Assembly: GCA_002425185.1 (NCBI GenBank)
Contig: DILT01000010.1
Location: 434,001 to 498,000, forward strand
Origin: Flammeovirgaceae bacterium UBA5585
Lineage (GTDB): Bacteria > Bacteroidota > Bacteroidia > Cytophagales > Cyclobacteriaceae
Direction of reading: 5' to 3'
DNA: 64,000 nucleotides
The notes beneath the pieces are model-generated. The model worked only from the letters and a program-made list of their open reading frames with translations, made no database searches and had not been told where the DNA came from. Below, in pieces: positions 9,026 to 16,284 of the stretch. Position 1 is the first letter of the stretch. The number at the start of each line of letters is the position of its first letter. The position numbers and the translations under genes are program-made.

Positions 9026-9059
9026 CAAATTTAGGAAATAAAAAACGATGATCCGCAAA
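9026..9059 (-). promoter_or_regulatory. Candidate promoter of ftsX
   Basis: On the minus strand a perfect -7 box TAAATTTG (9026-9033) is preceded by TTTG at 9056-9059. The spacer is 22 bp, at the long end for Bacteroidota. The predicted transcription start falls at or within a base or two of the ftsX ATG, so the mRNA would be almost leaderless. No start-site data are available. Confidence 0.35.
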
Positions 9060-9084
9060 CATACTACTAACTTCATTTGTAGAC

Positions 9085-9180
9085 ATCGCGGGCCTGCCTG
9101 CACGTAGCCGCTTCGGCAAAGGCAGGCATTTGACCCGCGATCCCAAACCATTACTGAGATGCCGGCTCGAGTGCCGGCAT
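9085..9180. repeat. Two adjacent palindromic repeats upstream of ftsX
   Basis: The first palindrome has perfect 8-bp outer arms ATCGCGGG (9085-9092) and CCCGCGAT (9134-9141). Inside it GCCTGCC and GGCAGGC form a second, nested stem. The second palindrome is ATGCCGGC-TCGAGT-GCCGGCAT (9159-9180). Both look like dispersed genomic repeats and neither has a T-run. The rest of the 244-bp gap between ftsX and the next gene holds only this, a promoter candidate and a terminator. Confidence 0.7.
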
Positions 9181-9213
9181 GACAATTAGGTATGTTTACG
9201 GATCATCAGAAAA

Positions 9214-9247
9214 TAAAAAAGCCTCTGGAAATTACCAGAGGCTTTTT
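9214..9247 (-). terminator. Intrinsic terminator after the anti-sigma-like gene
   Basis: GCCTCTGG and CCAGAGGC form a perfect 8-bp stem with a 6-base AAATTA loop, flanked by A- and T-runs on both sides, so it can act in both directions. It sits 17 bp past the end of the minus-strand anti-sigma-like gene. Confidence 0.85.
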
Positions 9248-9263
9248 ATTCAAGCGCCTCATA

Positions 9264-10115
9264 TCAATCTGCTCTGTGCTCTTTCAATTTTTTAATCAGC
9301 TTGGCATCTCGGATGGGCATTAACAGGGTAGGTGTTTCAACCTGTTCATCAAGCAGGTAATAATTTGTTTTGTAATACAGGAATACTGTGCGCTTATTTT
9401 CAGCGATGAATTCCAGAATTTCATAAAGATTATTTTCAAACGAACCGTATAGAACAAGTTTTCCGCCACGGAAAATGTAGTGGAAATTGTACTTTTTATT
9501 TCCAGCGTCTACATCAACTTCAATAGATGAAGTAACAAATGCTTTTGAAATGAATGCTATTTGGTCATGTTCTTTTTGCAGACTGGAAGATTCTTCTGCT
9601 GATTCCGGAGTATAAACATCGAGCTTAGGCTTCGTTACTTCGGGGGCAGGAGTAGCGGATTTATCTGATGATCCTGCTGATTTCTTTTCTACCGCTTTTT
9701 CTGCTGGTTCTGTTAATGGTTCTTCGGCTGTTGGCTCTTGCGATACATTAGCCTGTTCGGATATTTCTTCAACCTCTTCTGTCGTGGCAACTAAAGGTTC
9801 TGCAGGTTCACTATCCGTAAAATACCAGTAAAGAGCGGTAGTCACTAATCCGGCAACAATTACCGAGGATACCACTTTGGTAAATAATGCTGTTTGCCCA
9901 CCGGTACCCGAAGCTACCGGAACGTTATTGAGCATGGTTTTAAGTTCAAGTGCCCGTTGTTTGCGAATACCCTCAACCAGTTGTTGTTGGAGTTGCATCT
10001 CCTTTTTGAGTTCCGGATCGGCCTCCAGCTTTTGTTCAAATGCAACTTTATCTTGTTCTCCCATCCGGTTGGATAGGTAGTCGTCAAGTAAGTCTAAATC
10101 TTTTTCTACTGCCAT
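9264..10115 (-). CDS. Probable anti-sigma factor, single-TM protein
   Basis: The 283-residue protein has a charged helical N-terminal region (about 1-65, DLLDDYLSNRMGEQDKVAFE), one TM segment (about 78-100, VVSSVIVAGLVTTALYWYF), an acidic Glu/Pro-rich linker (about 105-170) and a folded C-terminal domain that would be periplasmic. This layout, and its position 4 bp after an ECF sigma gene on the same strand, fit a membrane anti-sigma factor. The N-terminus resembles the zinc-free anti-sigma helices of Bacteroidota and has no HCC zinc motif. The role is inferred from context. A terminator follows at 9214. Confidence 0.65.
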   Translation of the reverse strand: MAVEKDLDLLDDYLSNRMGEQDKVAFEQKLEADPELKKEMQLQQQLVEGIRKQRALELKTMLNNVPVASGTGGQTALFTKVVSSVIVAGLVTTALYWYFTDSEPAEPLVATTEEVEEISEQANVSQEPTAEEPLTEPAEKAVEKKSAGSSDKSATPAPEVTKPKLDVYTPESAEESSSLQKEHDQIAFISKAFVTSSIEVDVDAGNKKYNFHYIFRGGKLVLYGSFENNLYEILEFIAENKRTVFLYYKTNYYLLDEQVETPTLLMPIRDAKLIKKLKEHRAD

Positions 10116-10119
10116 TTTC

Positions 10120-10659
10120 TTAATCTAAAAAATCCTGCTCTGAATACTGAGCCTTCACCAATTCATCCAGTTTCTTTTTACACTTATACTTTTTTGTCTT
10201 TGCAGTATCGGTGTTGGCAAACCCAAGTTTTTCTGCGATATCCTGCATGGACATTTCTTCAAAGTAATAATACATCAAAACCTTTTTACAGGTTTCGCCC
10301 AATTGGTCAATACAACGGGCGATGATTTTGTTTCGTTCCTCACTTTCGGTATCAATAGTAACCGAAACATCCTTTTCTTCACGGGAGAGACGCTTTTTGC
10401 GGTCAAGTTCCTTCCGCCATAAGTTTTGACATATACTATAAATATATGTACTGATTTTGGAGGTCATCACCAGCTTACCTGAAGTGGCTTTTTGCCAGAA
10501 AACAACGAGGGCGTCCTGATATACATCGCGGGCTTCCTCTTCTGTTCCACTATTGGTAATGACCAGCTTGGTCATCATCCTGTAGTACTTCTTGTATAGC
10601 GTTTCAAGAGCCTTTTCATCGCCTTTACAAATGCGTTCAAAGATCTCTTTTTCTTCCAT
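10120..10659 (-). CDS. RNA polymerase sigma-70 factor, ECF type
   Basis: This 179-residue protein has a sigma-70 region 2 (about 10-80, ALETLYKKYYRMMTKL then ARDVYQDALVVFWQK) and a region 4 helix-turn-helix (about 120-170, MYYYFEEMSMQDIAEKLGFANTDTAKTKKYKCKKKL). It would direct RNA polymerase to a small regulon under control of the anti-sigma-like protein encoded 4 bp downstream. I prefer the ATG at 10659 (MEEKEIFERI); an in-frame ATG at 10683 adds eight residues. The inducing signal is not known. Confidence 0.9.
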   Translation of the reverse strand: MEEKEIFERICKGDEKALETLYKKYYRMMTKLVITNSGTEEEARDVYQDALVVFWQKATSGKLVMTSKISTYIYSICQNLWRKELDRKKRLSREEKDVSVTIDTESEERNKIIARCIDQLGETCKKVLMYYYFEEMSMQDIAEKLGFANTDTAKTKKYKCKKKLDELVKAQYSEQDFLD

Positions 10660-10753
10660 TACTGAGCTCGACCTGTATACCATTAGGCTTAATTATGGTA
10701 ACCTGTTTTACGGGTTAGTGTGAAGTTTTATCGATTAGAAGTTTTTAAGGTGG

Positions 10754-11185
10754 TTAAGATACCTTTTTCCACGTTTGGGTACGCCATACAGGCCCCCAAT
10801 ATCCCCTGACTTTCAAATCATTGGATTCCAGCCAGAGTTTACACCGATAAACTTTTCCGGCCTCGGGGTCTAAAATGTGGCCATCGGAGTATTCAGCGCC
10901 ATTTTTCTTCATCCCCTGTATGATCTCCATGCCGAGTATCTTCTTTTTAAACCGGTCGTCATCTTCCGGGCATTTATTGCAAACCGGGTCCTGGTCATCT
11001 CCGGGTTTAGGGAATATCTTAATCACCTTTCCATAGACAAGTCCTCCACGCTCAAAAATTTCAACCACAGATTTTGTCTCCCCGGTTTTGTCGTCAATGG
11101 ATTTCCATTTTCCGAGAATGGTATGCTGTGCCGACACGGAAAATCCAGCAATCACAATCGAGACAGTAAACAACACGTTCTTCAT
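10754..11185 (-). CDS. DUF2147 secreted protein
   Basis: A 143-residue exported protein with a signal peptide ending near GFSVSAQ and the DUF2147 core: ILGKWKSIDDKTGETKSVVEI, a CNKCPEDD segment and YRCKLWLESNDLKVRGYWG. The family is predicted to be a periplasmic beta-rich fold of unknown function. It is a single gene between the sigma factor and hppA, and it begins 28 bp after the hppA terminator. Confidence 0.85.
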   Translation of the reverse strand: MKNVLFTVSIVIAGFSVSAQHTILGKWKSIDDKTGETKSVVEIFERGGLVYGKVIKIFPKPGDDQDPVCNKCPEDDDRFKKKILGMEIIQGMKKNGAEYSDGHILDPEAGKVYRCKLWLESNDLKVRGYWGPVWRTQTWKKVS

Positions 11186-11212
11186 AAAAATTGAGTCTTT
11201 TGGTGCTAAAAT

Positions 11213-11243
11213 AAAAAACCCTGACGGAACCGTCAGGGTTTTG
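11213..11243 (-). terminator. Intrinsic terminator after hppA
   Basis: AAAACCCTGAC and GTCAGGGTTTT pair around a GGAACC loop, followed on the minus strand by a T-rich run (TTTTTTATTTT). It lies 19 bp past the hppA stop. Confidence 0.85.
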
Positions 11244-11261
11244 AAGTTTTGAAATTAAAAA

Positions 11262-13562
11262 TTACTCCGCGATTTCAGTATTCTCAAGCGGGGTAACACT
11301 CACCACCTCAATTTGAGGCTTTGTTTCCTTTAAGGAAGCTTCGCTAGAAGGGGCGGGGGCCAGAAGTGGGGCAATTACCAGGGCCACCACCGACATTAAT
11401 TTTAAGAGGATATTGAGGGAAGGACCGGAAGTATCTTTAAAGGGATCACCCACGGTGTCACCTACTACCGCAGCTTTGTGTGGTTCTGATTTCTTGTAGA
11501 ACATCTGACCGTTTATCTCAACACCTTCTTCAAAGCTTTTCTTGGCGTTATCCCACGCACCACCGGCATTTGATTGGAAAATTGCCATCAACACACCCGA
11601 TACGGTTACACCTGCCAGCATGCCACCTAATGATTCTACCCCAAAGCCAGGTAAGAAGGCAATCAACACAGGAGCAATAACAGCCATAAGCCCCGGCAAC
11701 ACCATTTGACGAATGGCCGCTTGTGTAGAGATTTCCACGCACTTGCCATACTCGGCTTTGCCATCGGCTTCGTTAAACGTTTTCTGATCTTCAGCTGACC
11801 ACTCTTCTTTGGTTTTATCTCCGTTTCGTTTCATCACTTCCAATGCTGCTTTCAGTGCAGGTATGGTGGTAAACTGTCTTCTCACTTCTTCAATCATCGA
11901 CATGGCAGCACGACCAACGGCACCCATGGCAAGTGCTGAGAAAACAAACGGAAGCATACCACCAATGAATAATCCAGCCATAACGTTGGCTTTGGATACA
12001 TCTATAGAACCAAGCTTAGCGGTGGTCATAAAGGCTCCGAAAAGAGCAAGGGCTGTAAGGGCAGCTGAAGCTATGGCAAAACCTTTACCAATAGCAGCTG
12101 TGGTATTTCCAACAGCGTCCAACTTATCGGTGCGTGAACGAACTTCCTTAGGAAGTTCAGACATTTCAGCAATACCACCGGCATTATCAGAAATTGGTCC
12201 GTAAGCGTCAACCGCTAATTGAATACCCAGGTTGGAAAGCATACCTACTGCAGCGATGGCGATACCATAAAGTCCGCCAAAATAGAATGCCCCGATAATG
12301 GAGAGTGCAATAATTACAATGGGAATTGCAGTAGACATCATTCCAACACCAAGACCAGCAATAATGTTGGTTGCTGCGCCCGTTGATGATTGTCTTACAA
12401 TTGAGAGCACGGGTTTTTTACCCATACCGGTATAGTATTCAGTGATCAAGCCTACGAGTAATCCGGCAATAAGACCTATTACGGTAGCCCAAAAAACACC
12501 CAAAGCTGTCATGGTGCGCACTACATTGTTTCCGTTTTCATCGGTATATAGAGGATCAGTAAATGACCATTGAGTTGGAAGCATGTTGGTTATAATGAAA
12601 TACGAAGCAGCAATCATCAATCCGGATGAAACAAACTCACCCATATTGAGTGCGCGTTGCGGATCTCCGCCTTCCTTTACCCGAACGAAGAAGGTTCCGA
12701 GGAAGGACATCACAATACCCACACCGGCTAACACCAATGGTAACAATACAGCCGAAAGTCCATTGAAATTGTCAACAAAACCAGGAACCATAAACGCGGC
12801 ACCGAGCACCATTGTACCAATGATAGAGCCTACGTATGATTCAAAAAGGTCAGCACCCATACCGGCAACATCGCCTACGTTATCACCAACGTTGTCGGCA
12901 ATGGTAGCCGGATTCAAGGGGTGATCTTCAGGAATCCCAGCTTCAACTTTTCCAACAAGGTCAGCGCCTACATCGGCTGCCTTGGTGTAAATGCCACCAC
13001 CCACACGTGCAAAGAGAGCAATGGATGATGCGCCAAATGAAAAACCAGTGATGATGGTAATTACTTGCGTAAGATTTGCCTGAGTATCGATTCCAAACAT
13101 GCTTGAATAAATGATGAACAAGGTACTGAGGCCAAGCACCCCCAAACCAACAACCCCCATACCCATTACAGATCCACCGGCAAAGGCAACTTCAAGGGCT
13201 CTTCCTAAGCTTGTGCGTGCCGCATTGGTTGTGCGTACGTTAGCTTTTGTGGCAACACGCATTCCAATATATCCAGCTAAGGCCGAACAGAATGCACCCA
13301 GTACGAACGATACAGCAACCAGGGGAGATGATGTTTCAGCGTTGGCAGTTACACCAAGAAGAACGGCTACACAGAGAACAAATATGGCCAGTACTTTGTA
13401 CTCGGCCTTTAAGAATGCCATAGCGCCTTCAGCTATGTGGCCGGCAATTTTTTTCATTTTATCTGTGCCGGCATCCTGCTTGTTAACCCAGGCACTTTTC
13501 CATAAAACAAAGACGATCCCCAGCACACCAAATACCGGAAGGTAATAGAGTAAATTTTCCAT
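11262..13562 (-). CDS. hppA: Membrane-bound ion-pumping pyrophosphatase
   Basis: HppA couples hydrolysis of cytoplasmic pyrophosphate to export of H+ or Na+. The 766-residue polytopic protein contains the substrate-site motif DVGADLVGKVEAGIPEDHP, followed by DNVGDNVGDVAGMGADLFESY and DAYGPISDNAGGIAEM. The GNTTAAIGKG segment has Ala rather than Lys at the position that separates the subclasses, so a K+-dependent enzyme is predicted. Na+ versus H+ specificity cannot be settled by eye. It is a single-gene unit with a near-perfect promoter upstream (13676-13706) and a terminator downstream. Confidence 0.96.
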   Translation of the reverse strand: MENLLYYLPVFGVLGIVFVLWKSAWVNKQDAGTDKMKKIAGHIAEGAMAFLKAEYKVLAIFVLCVAVLLGVTANAETSSPLVAVSFVLGAFCSALAGYIGMRVATKANVRTTNAARTSLGRALEVAFAGGSVMGMGVVGLGVLGLSTLFIIYSSMFGIDTQANLTQVITIITGFSFGASSIALFARVGGGIYTKAADVGADLVGKVEAGIPEDHPLNPATIADNVGDNVGDVAGMGADLFESYVGSIIGTMVLGAAFMVPGFVDNFNGLSAVLLPLVLAGVGIVMSFLGTFFVRVKEGGDPQRALNMGEFVSSGLMIAASYFIITNMLPTQWSFTDPLYTDENGNNVVRTMTALGVFWATVIGLIAGLLVGLITEYYTGMGKKPVLSIVRQSSTGAATNIIAGLGVGMMSTAIPIVIIALSIIGAFYFGGLYGIAIAAVGMLSNLGIQLAVDAYGPISDNAGGIAEMSELPKEVRSRTDKLDAVGNTTAAIGKGFAIASAALTALALFGAFMTTAKLGSIDVSKANVMAGLFIGGMLPFVFSALAMGAVGRAAMSMIEEVRRQFTTIPALKAALEVMKRNGDKTKEEWSAEDQKTFNEADGKAEYGKCVEISTQAAIRQMVLPGLMAVIAPVLIAFLPGFGVESLGGMLAGVTVSGVLMAIFQSNAGGAWDNAKKSFEEGVEINGQMFYKKSEPHKAAVVGDTVGDPFKDTSGPSLNILLKLMSVVALVIAPLLAPAPSSEASLKETKPQIEVVSVTPLENTEIAE

Positions 13563-13675
13563 GTTACGAATTAAGGTTATCGATTCAGTTAATATTCTAC
13601 TTTCTGTCAGCGTTCCTTATGCCTGTTGGGTAACGAATACAGGCGTATTTCGACAATCTGCCTTAAAAAGCAGCG

Positions 13676-13706
13676 CAAAGATAGAATAACTGGTAAAACC
13701 TGCAAA
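13676..13706 (-). promoter_or_regulatory. hppA: Promoter of hppA
   Basis: On the minus strand TTTG (13703-13706) is followed after exactly 19 bp by TATCTTTG (13676-13683), a full match to the Bacteroidota consensus TTTG-N19-TAnnTTTG. The predicted start near 13669 gives a 5' untranslated region of about 107 nt. The rest of the 184-bp gap holds nothing else that I can identify. Confidence 0.7.
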
Positions 13707-13746
13707 AATGATCAGAATTAACAGAATTTGAGGTTCACGACTTTGA

Positions 13747-14136
13747 TCAGCCTTGGTTGAATAGCGCACGAAGGGCGGTCCACAGTTGTTTCTTTTTAGC
13801 CTCATCAAATGCCCCCAGCATGTCGGCCTCTAGCACCTGTGCACCGTTCCAGGTATTGACCTGGTAGGGTGTGTTTACCTGTTTGATTTTACTTCCAAAT
13901 GATAAAACAACAGGTGGATTAAAGACCTGTAATTCGGTCAGATCTACCTTTTCTTTTACCAGTATTTGTACCTGTGCCATAGTAAGTTTTACTGCACCAA
14001 GAATTTTGCTTAACAATTCAATTTCGTTTGGATTGAGGGATGACCACACTTGTGGAACCAGTATAATTACTCTTCCTGGAATTTTATACAGATCTTCTGC
14101 AAAGGTTTGTTCGATGACCTCCCGCTGTAAACTCAT
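13747..14136 (-). CDS. Conserved hypothetical protein, 129 residues
   Basis: I do not recognise the family. The soluble, signal-less protein mixes helical and strand segments (YKIPGRVIILVPQVWSSL, KILGAVKLTMAQVQIL, VNTPYQVNTWNGAQVLEAD). Its ATG at 14136 shares one base with the stop of the upstream thioesterase gene (TGATG), so the two are translationally coupled and probably act in the same cellular context. A GTG at 14139 would add one residue. Confidence 0.7.
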   Translation of the reverse strand: MSLQREVIEQTFAEDLYKIPGRVIILVPQVWSSLNPNEIELLSKILGAVKLTMAQVQILVKEKVDLTELQVFNPPVVLSFGSKIKQVNTPYQVNTWNGAQVLEADMLGAFDEAKKKQLWTALRALFNQG

Positions 14137-14657
14137 CACTCAATATCGAATATGGATTTCAATTCGTGGGCATCCTGAGGTTTCATACGACCAGCCAGAA
14201 TAAGGCGCAATTGTCTTCTTCGAAGCGCGCCATTGTAAAACTCCTTATCCTTTTCAGTTTCAGGCTCAATTTCGGGCACATCAATAGGGCGACCGCTTTG
14301 GTCAACAGCAACAAACGTAAAATAGGCACTATTGCTTTCCATCTTTTTTCCGGAAGGAATATCCTCGGCATCTACATCAATGCGTACTTCCATGGATGAG
14401 TTAAACGCGCGGGTTACATTGGCTTTAAGGGTAACCACATTCCCCAAAAGAATGGGATGTTTAAACGAAATATTATCCACGGATGCCGTTACAACAATGC
14501 GGTTCGAATGCTTTTGCGCAGCAATGGCCGAAACAATGTCCATCCAGTGCATGAGTCTTCCGCCCATTAAATTATTTAAGGTGTTGGTATCATTGGGAAG
14601 CACCAACTCAGTCATGCTCACAAATGATTCTCGGGGAAACTTCTTTTTTCTTGGCAT
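14136..14657 (-). CDS. Acyl-CoA thioesterase, hotdog fold
   Basis: The 173-residue protein has the hotdog thioesterase pattern of the cytosolic acyl-CoA hydrolase group: TLNNLMGGRLMHWMDIVSAIAAQKH (helix and Asp), VTASVDNISFKHPILLGNVVTLKA and SSMEVRIDVDAED. It would hydrolyse acyl-CoA thioesters to the free acid and CoA in the cytoplasm; chain-length preference cannot be told. It is coupled by a one-base overlap to the unknown gene downstream and follows pcm by 26 bp. Confidence 0.88.
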   Translation of the reverse strand: MPRKKKFPRESFVSMTELVLPNDTNTLNNLMGGRLMHWMDIVSAIAAQKHSNRIVVTASVDNISFKHPILLGNVVTLKANVTRAFNSSMEVRIDVDAEDIPSGKKMESNSAYFTFVAVDQSGRPIDVPEIEPETEKDKEFYNGALRRRQLRLILAGRMKPQDAHELKSIFDIE

Positions 14658-14683
14658 TTTTATTTTGACTAATGACTAATTGA

Positions 14684-15370
14684 CTATTTGTTCCAGCCCT
14701 GCTCACCCAATAGCGGCACAAAACTAAAGTAATCAAACTCTTCTTTTACCAGCTGACCATTCTTTTTGCGAATCTTTAACATCACTTGCTTTTCACGATT
14801 ACCTACGGGTATTACTAAAATCCCTCCGTCAGCCAATTGGTTAATCAGCGCATCCGGAACAACAGGTGCGCCAGCCGTTACAATAATCTTATCGAAGGGT
14901 GCCTTTGCGGGAATGCCTTTTGATCCATCGCCATAAAAGAAGTATGGTTTATACCCTAGTTTTGGCAGAAATGACTTTGCTGTTTCAAAAAGCTTTTTGT
15001 TGTATTCAATAGTGTAAACTTTCGCACCCAGTTCCAGTAAAATGCAGGCCTGATAACCCGACCCGGTACCTATTTCAAGAACCTTATCACCCGGCTTGAT
15101 TTCCAGCTTCTCTGTCTGGAAGGCTACCGTATAGGGTTGCGAAATGGTTTGACCTTCCCCGATTGGGAATGCTTTGTCCTGATAAGCATGTTCAAGCAGT
15201 GCATTATCAAAAAAAACGTGCCTGGGAACCTTGGCTACGGCATTCAATACGCGGTCGTCTTTTATACCCTTATTCCGGAGTATTTTAACCAGTTTATTTC
15301 GTAGCCCCCGCTGCTTGTAATTATCCTCCAACATTTCGTTTTTGGGCAAAAAAGGGCATTTTTTAGCCAT
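14684..15370 (-). CDS. pcm: Protein-L-isoaspartate O-methyltransferase
   Basis: Pcm methylates isoaspartyl residues in aged proteins to start their repair. The 228-residue protein has the family signature PIGEGQTISQPYTVAF, the SAM-binding motif VLEIGTGSGYQACIL and the post-motif segment FDKIIVTAGAPVVPDALI. The ATG at 15370 (MAKKCPFLPKNE) is the best start; the ORF can extend two codons to a TTG. A low-complexity TGACTAAT-type word lies between it and the thioesterase gene (about 14659-14690). Confidence 0.95.
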   Translation of the reverse strand: MAKKCPFLPKNEMLEDNYKQRGLRNKLVKILRNKGIKDDRVLNAVAKVPRHVFFDNALLEHAYQDKAFPIGEGQTISQPYTVAFQTEKLEIKPGDKVLEIGTGSGYQACILLELGAKVYTIEYNKKLFETAKSFLPKLGYKPYFFYGDGSKGIPAKAPFDKIIVTAGAPVVPDALINQLADGGILVIPVGNREKQVMLKIRKKNGQLVKEEFDYFSFVPLLGEQGWNK

Positions 15371-15440
15371 GAACAAAGTTTCTGAAAATCTTTAGGAAAA
15401 TTGAAACCAAGACGCGTACTTTAGGGTTCTCTCATGCACA

Positions 15441-15848
15441 GTGAATAAGCTTTTTGCCATAGCGTTCACGTGTATTTACCTGCTCCTGACAGTGGGTGTG
15501 GCTAAAACCACACACTACTGCATGGGGCGGGCAAAATCCGCGGAAATCTTCAGTTTTGAGGCCAAAAAATGTGCCTGTAGCCGCTTTATACCCGAAAATT
15601 CAGGATGTTGCCAAGATGAGCACGAAATCATAAAAGTTGATGATAATCAGTCATTTACGTTATCTTTAGTTTTGGATGCTCCTGCGTTGTTCGCCATCAG
15701 AACAGTGAATGAGCAGTTAGAAACTGTTTTTATACTCGATAATACGAGTATATATACTTACTTAGACGATTATATTCCTCCACCCGAAGCCTTATTCAAG
15801 GTTAATTGCAGTTTTCTTTTATACGATGGTCACAATTTGATGGTTTAA
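15441..15848 (+). CDS. HYC_CC_PP family protein
   Basis: This 135-residue exported protein carries the three hallmarks that name the family: HYCMG (about 26-30), a CC pair in SGCCQDEHE (about 51-56) and PPPEAL near the C-terminus, with further cysteines in KKCACSRF. Cys/His pairs suggest metal binding. It starts at GTG; there is no ATG in frame upstream of HYC. It leads a plus-strand set with a secreted HMA-domain protein and a TonB receptor, the usual neighbourhood of this family, which points to copper or other metal handling (inference). Confidence 0.85.
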   Translation: MNKLFAIAFTCIYLLLTVGVAKTTHYCMGRAKSAEIFSFEAKKCACSRFIPENSGCCQDEHEIIKVDDNQSFTLSLVLDAPALFAIRTVNEQLETVFILDNTSIYTYLDDYIPPPEALFKVNCSFLLYDGHNLMV

Positions 15849-15919
15849 GCTCCATCAAAAGGAGTTTGCTGCATTTCTGCAGTATCATTTTTATTCAACT
15901 ATTAAATCGTAAACATTTT

Positions 15920-16279
15920 ATGAAAACCAATATCATTATTCTATTTCTTCTGATCGGCTCTGTCGCGGTTTTTGCTCAATCAAAAGCGAAAGTAGTTACA
16001 GCCACTATTAAAGTTTATGGAAACTGCGGTATGTGCAAAGAGCGCATTGAAGCCGCGCTCGATTATAAAGGCATCAAGACTGCAAAGTGGGATGCCAAAA
16101 CCAAGAATCTTATGGTAGTGTATTCACCAGCTAAAATTACCGAACAGAAAATTCATGAGTTGGTAGCAGCCGTTGGTCATGATACGGATAAAGTAAAAGC
16201 TAAGGACACCATTTATGCCGACCTTCCATTTTGTTGTTTATACCGTGATCACGATCACGAAGGAATGGACGACAATTAA
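15920..16279 (+). CDS. Secreted heavy-metal-associated (HMA) domain protein
   Basis: A 119-residue exported protein: a signal peptide ending near AVFAQ, then an HMA/MerP-like ferredoxin fold with the metal-binding motif GNCGMCKERIEAAL (GMCxxR; the canonical GMTCxxC has an extra Cys here replaced) and a C-terminal tail rich in Cys, Asp and His (CCLYRDHDHEG). It would bind a soft metal ion in the periplasm. The longer ORF beginning at 15806 overlaps the upstream gene and is rejected. It ends 5 bp before a TonB receptor on the same strand. Confidence 0.88.
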   Translation: MKTNIIILFLLIGSVAVFAQSKAKVVTATIKVYGNCGMCKERIEAALDYKGIKTAKWDAKTKNLMVVYSPAKITEQKIHELVAAVGHDTDKVKAKDTIYADLPFCCLYRDHDHEGMDDN

Positions 16280-16284
16280 CGATC

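Noticed and set aside
9020..9151. Longer ftsX start at 9151
   Set aside because: The extra 44 residues translate a palindromic repeat and do not resemble the FtsX N-terminus; MQKTYIKKK at 9019 does.
11809..13545. Several long plus-strand ORFs inside hppA
   Set aside because: They are shadows of the hppA reading frame, with compositions rich in Pro/Thr/Ala and no domain.
13617..13808. Short minus-strand ORF upstream of hppA
   Set aside because: It overlaps the better-supported 13747-14136 gene in another frame and covers the hppA promoter.
15371..15440. Promoter TACTTTAG at 15417 for the metal cluster
   Set aside because: The -7 box has one mismatch, but no TTTG is found at 19-21 bp, so I leave it out of the features.
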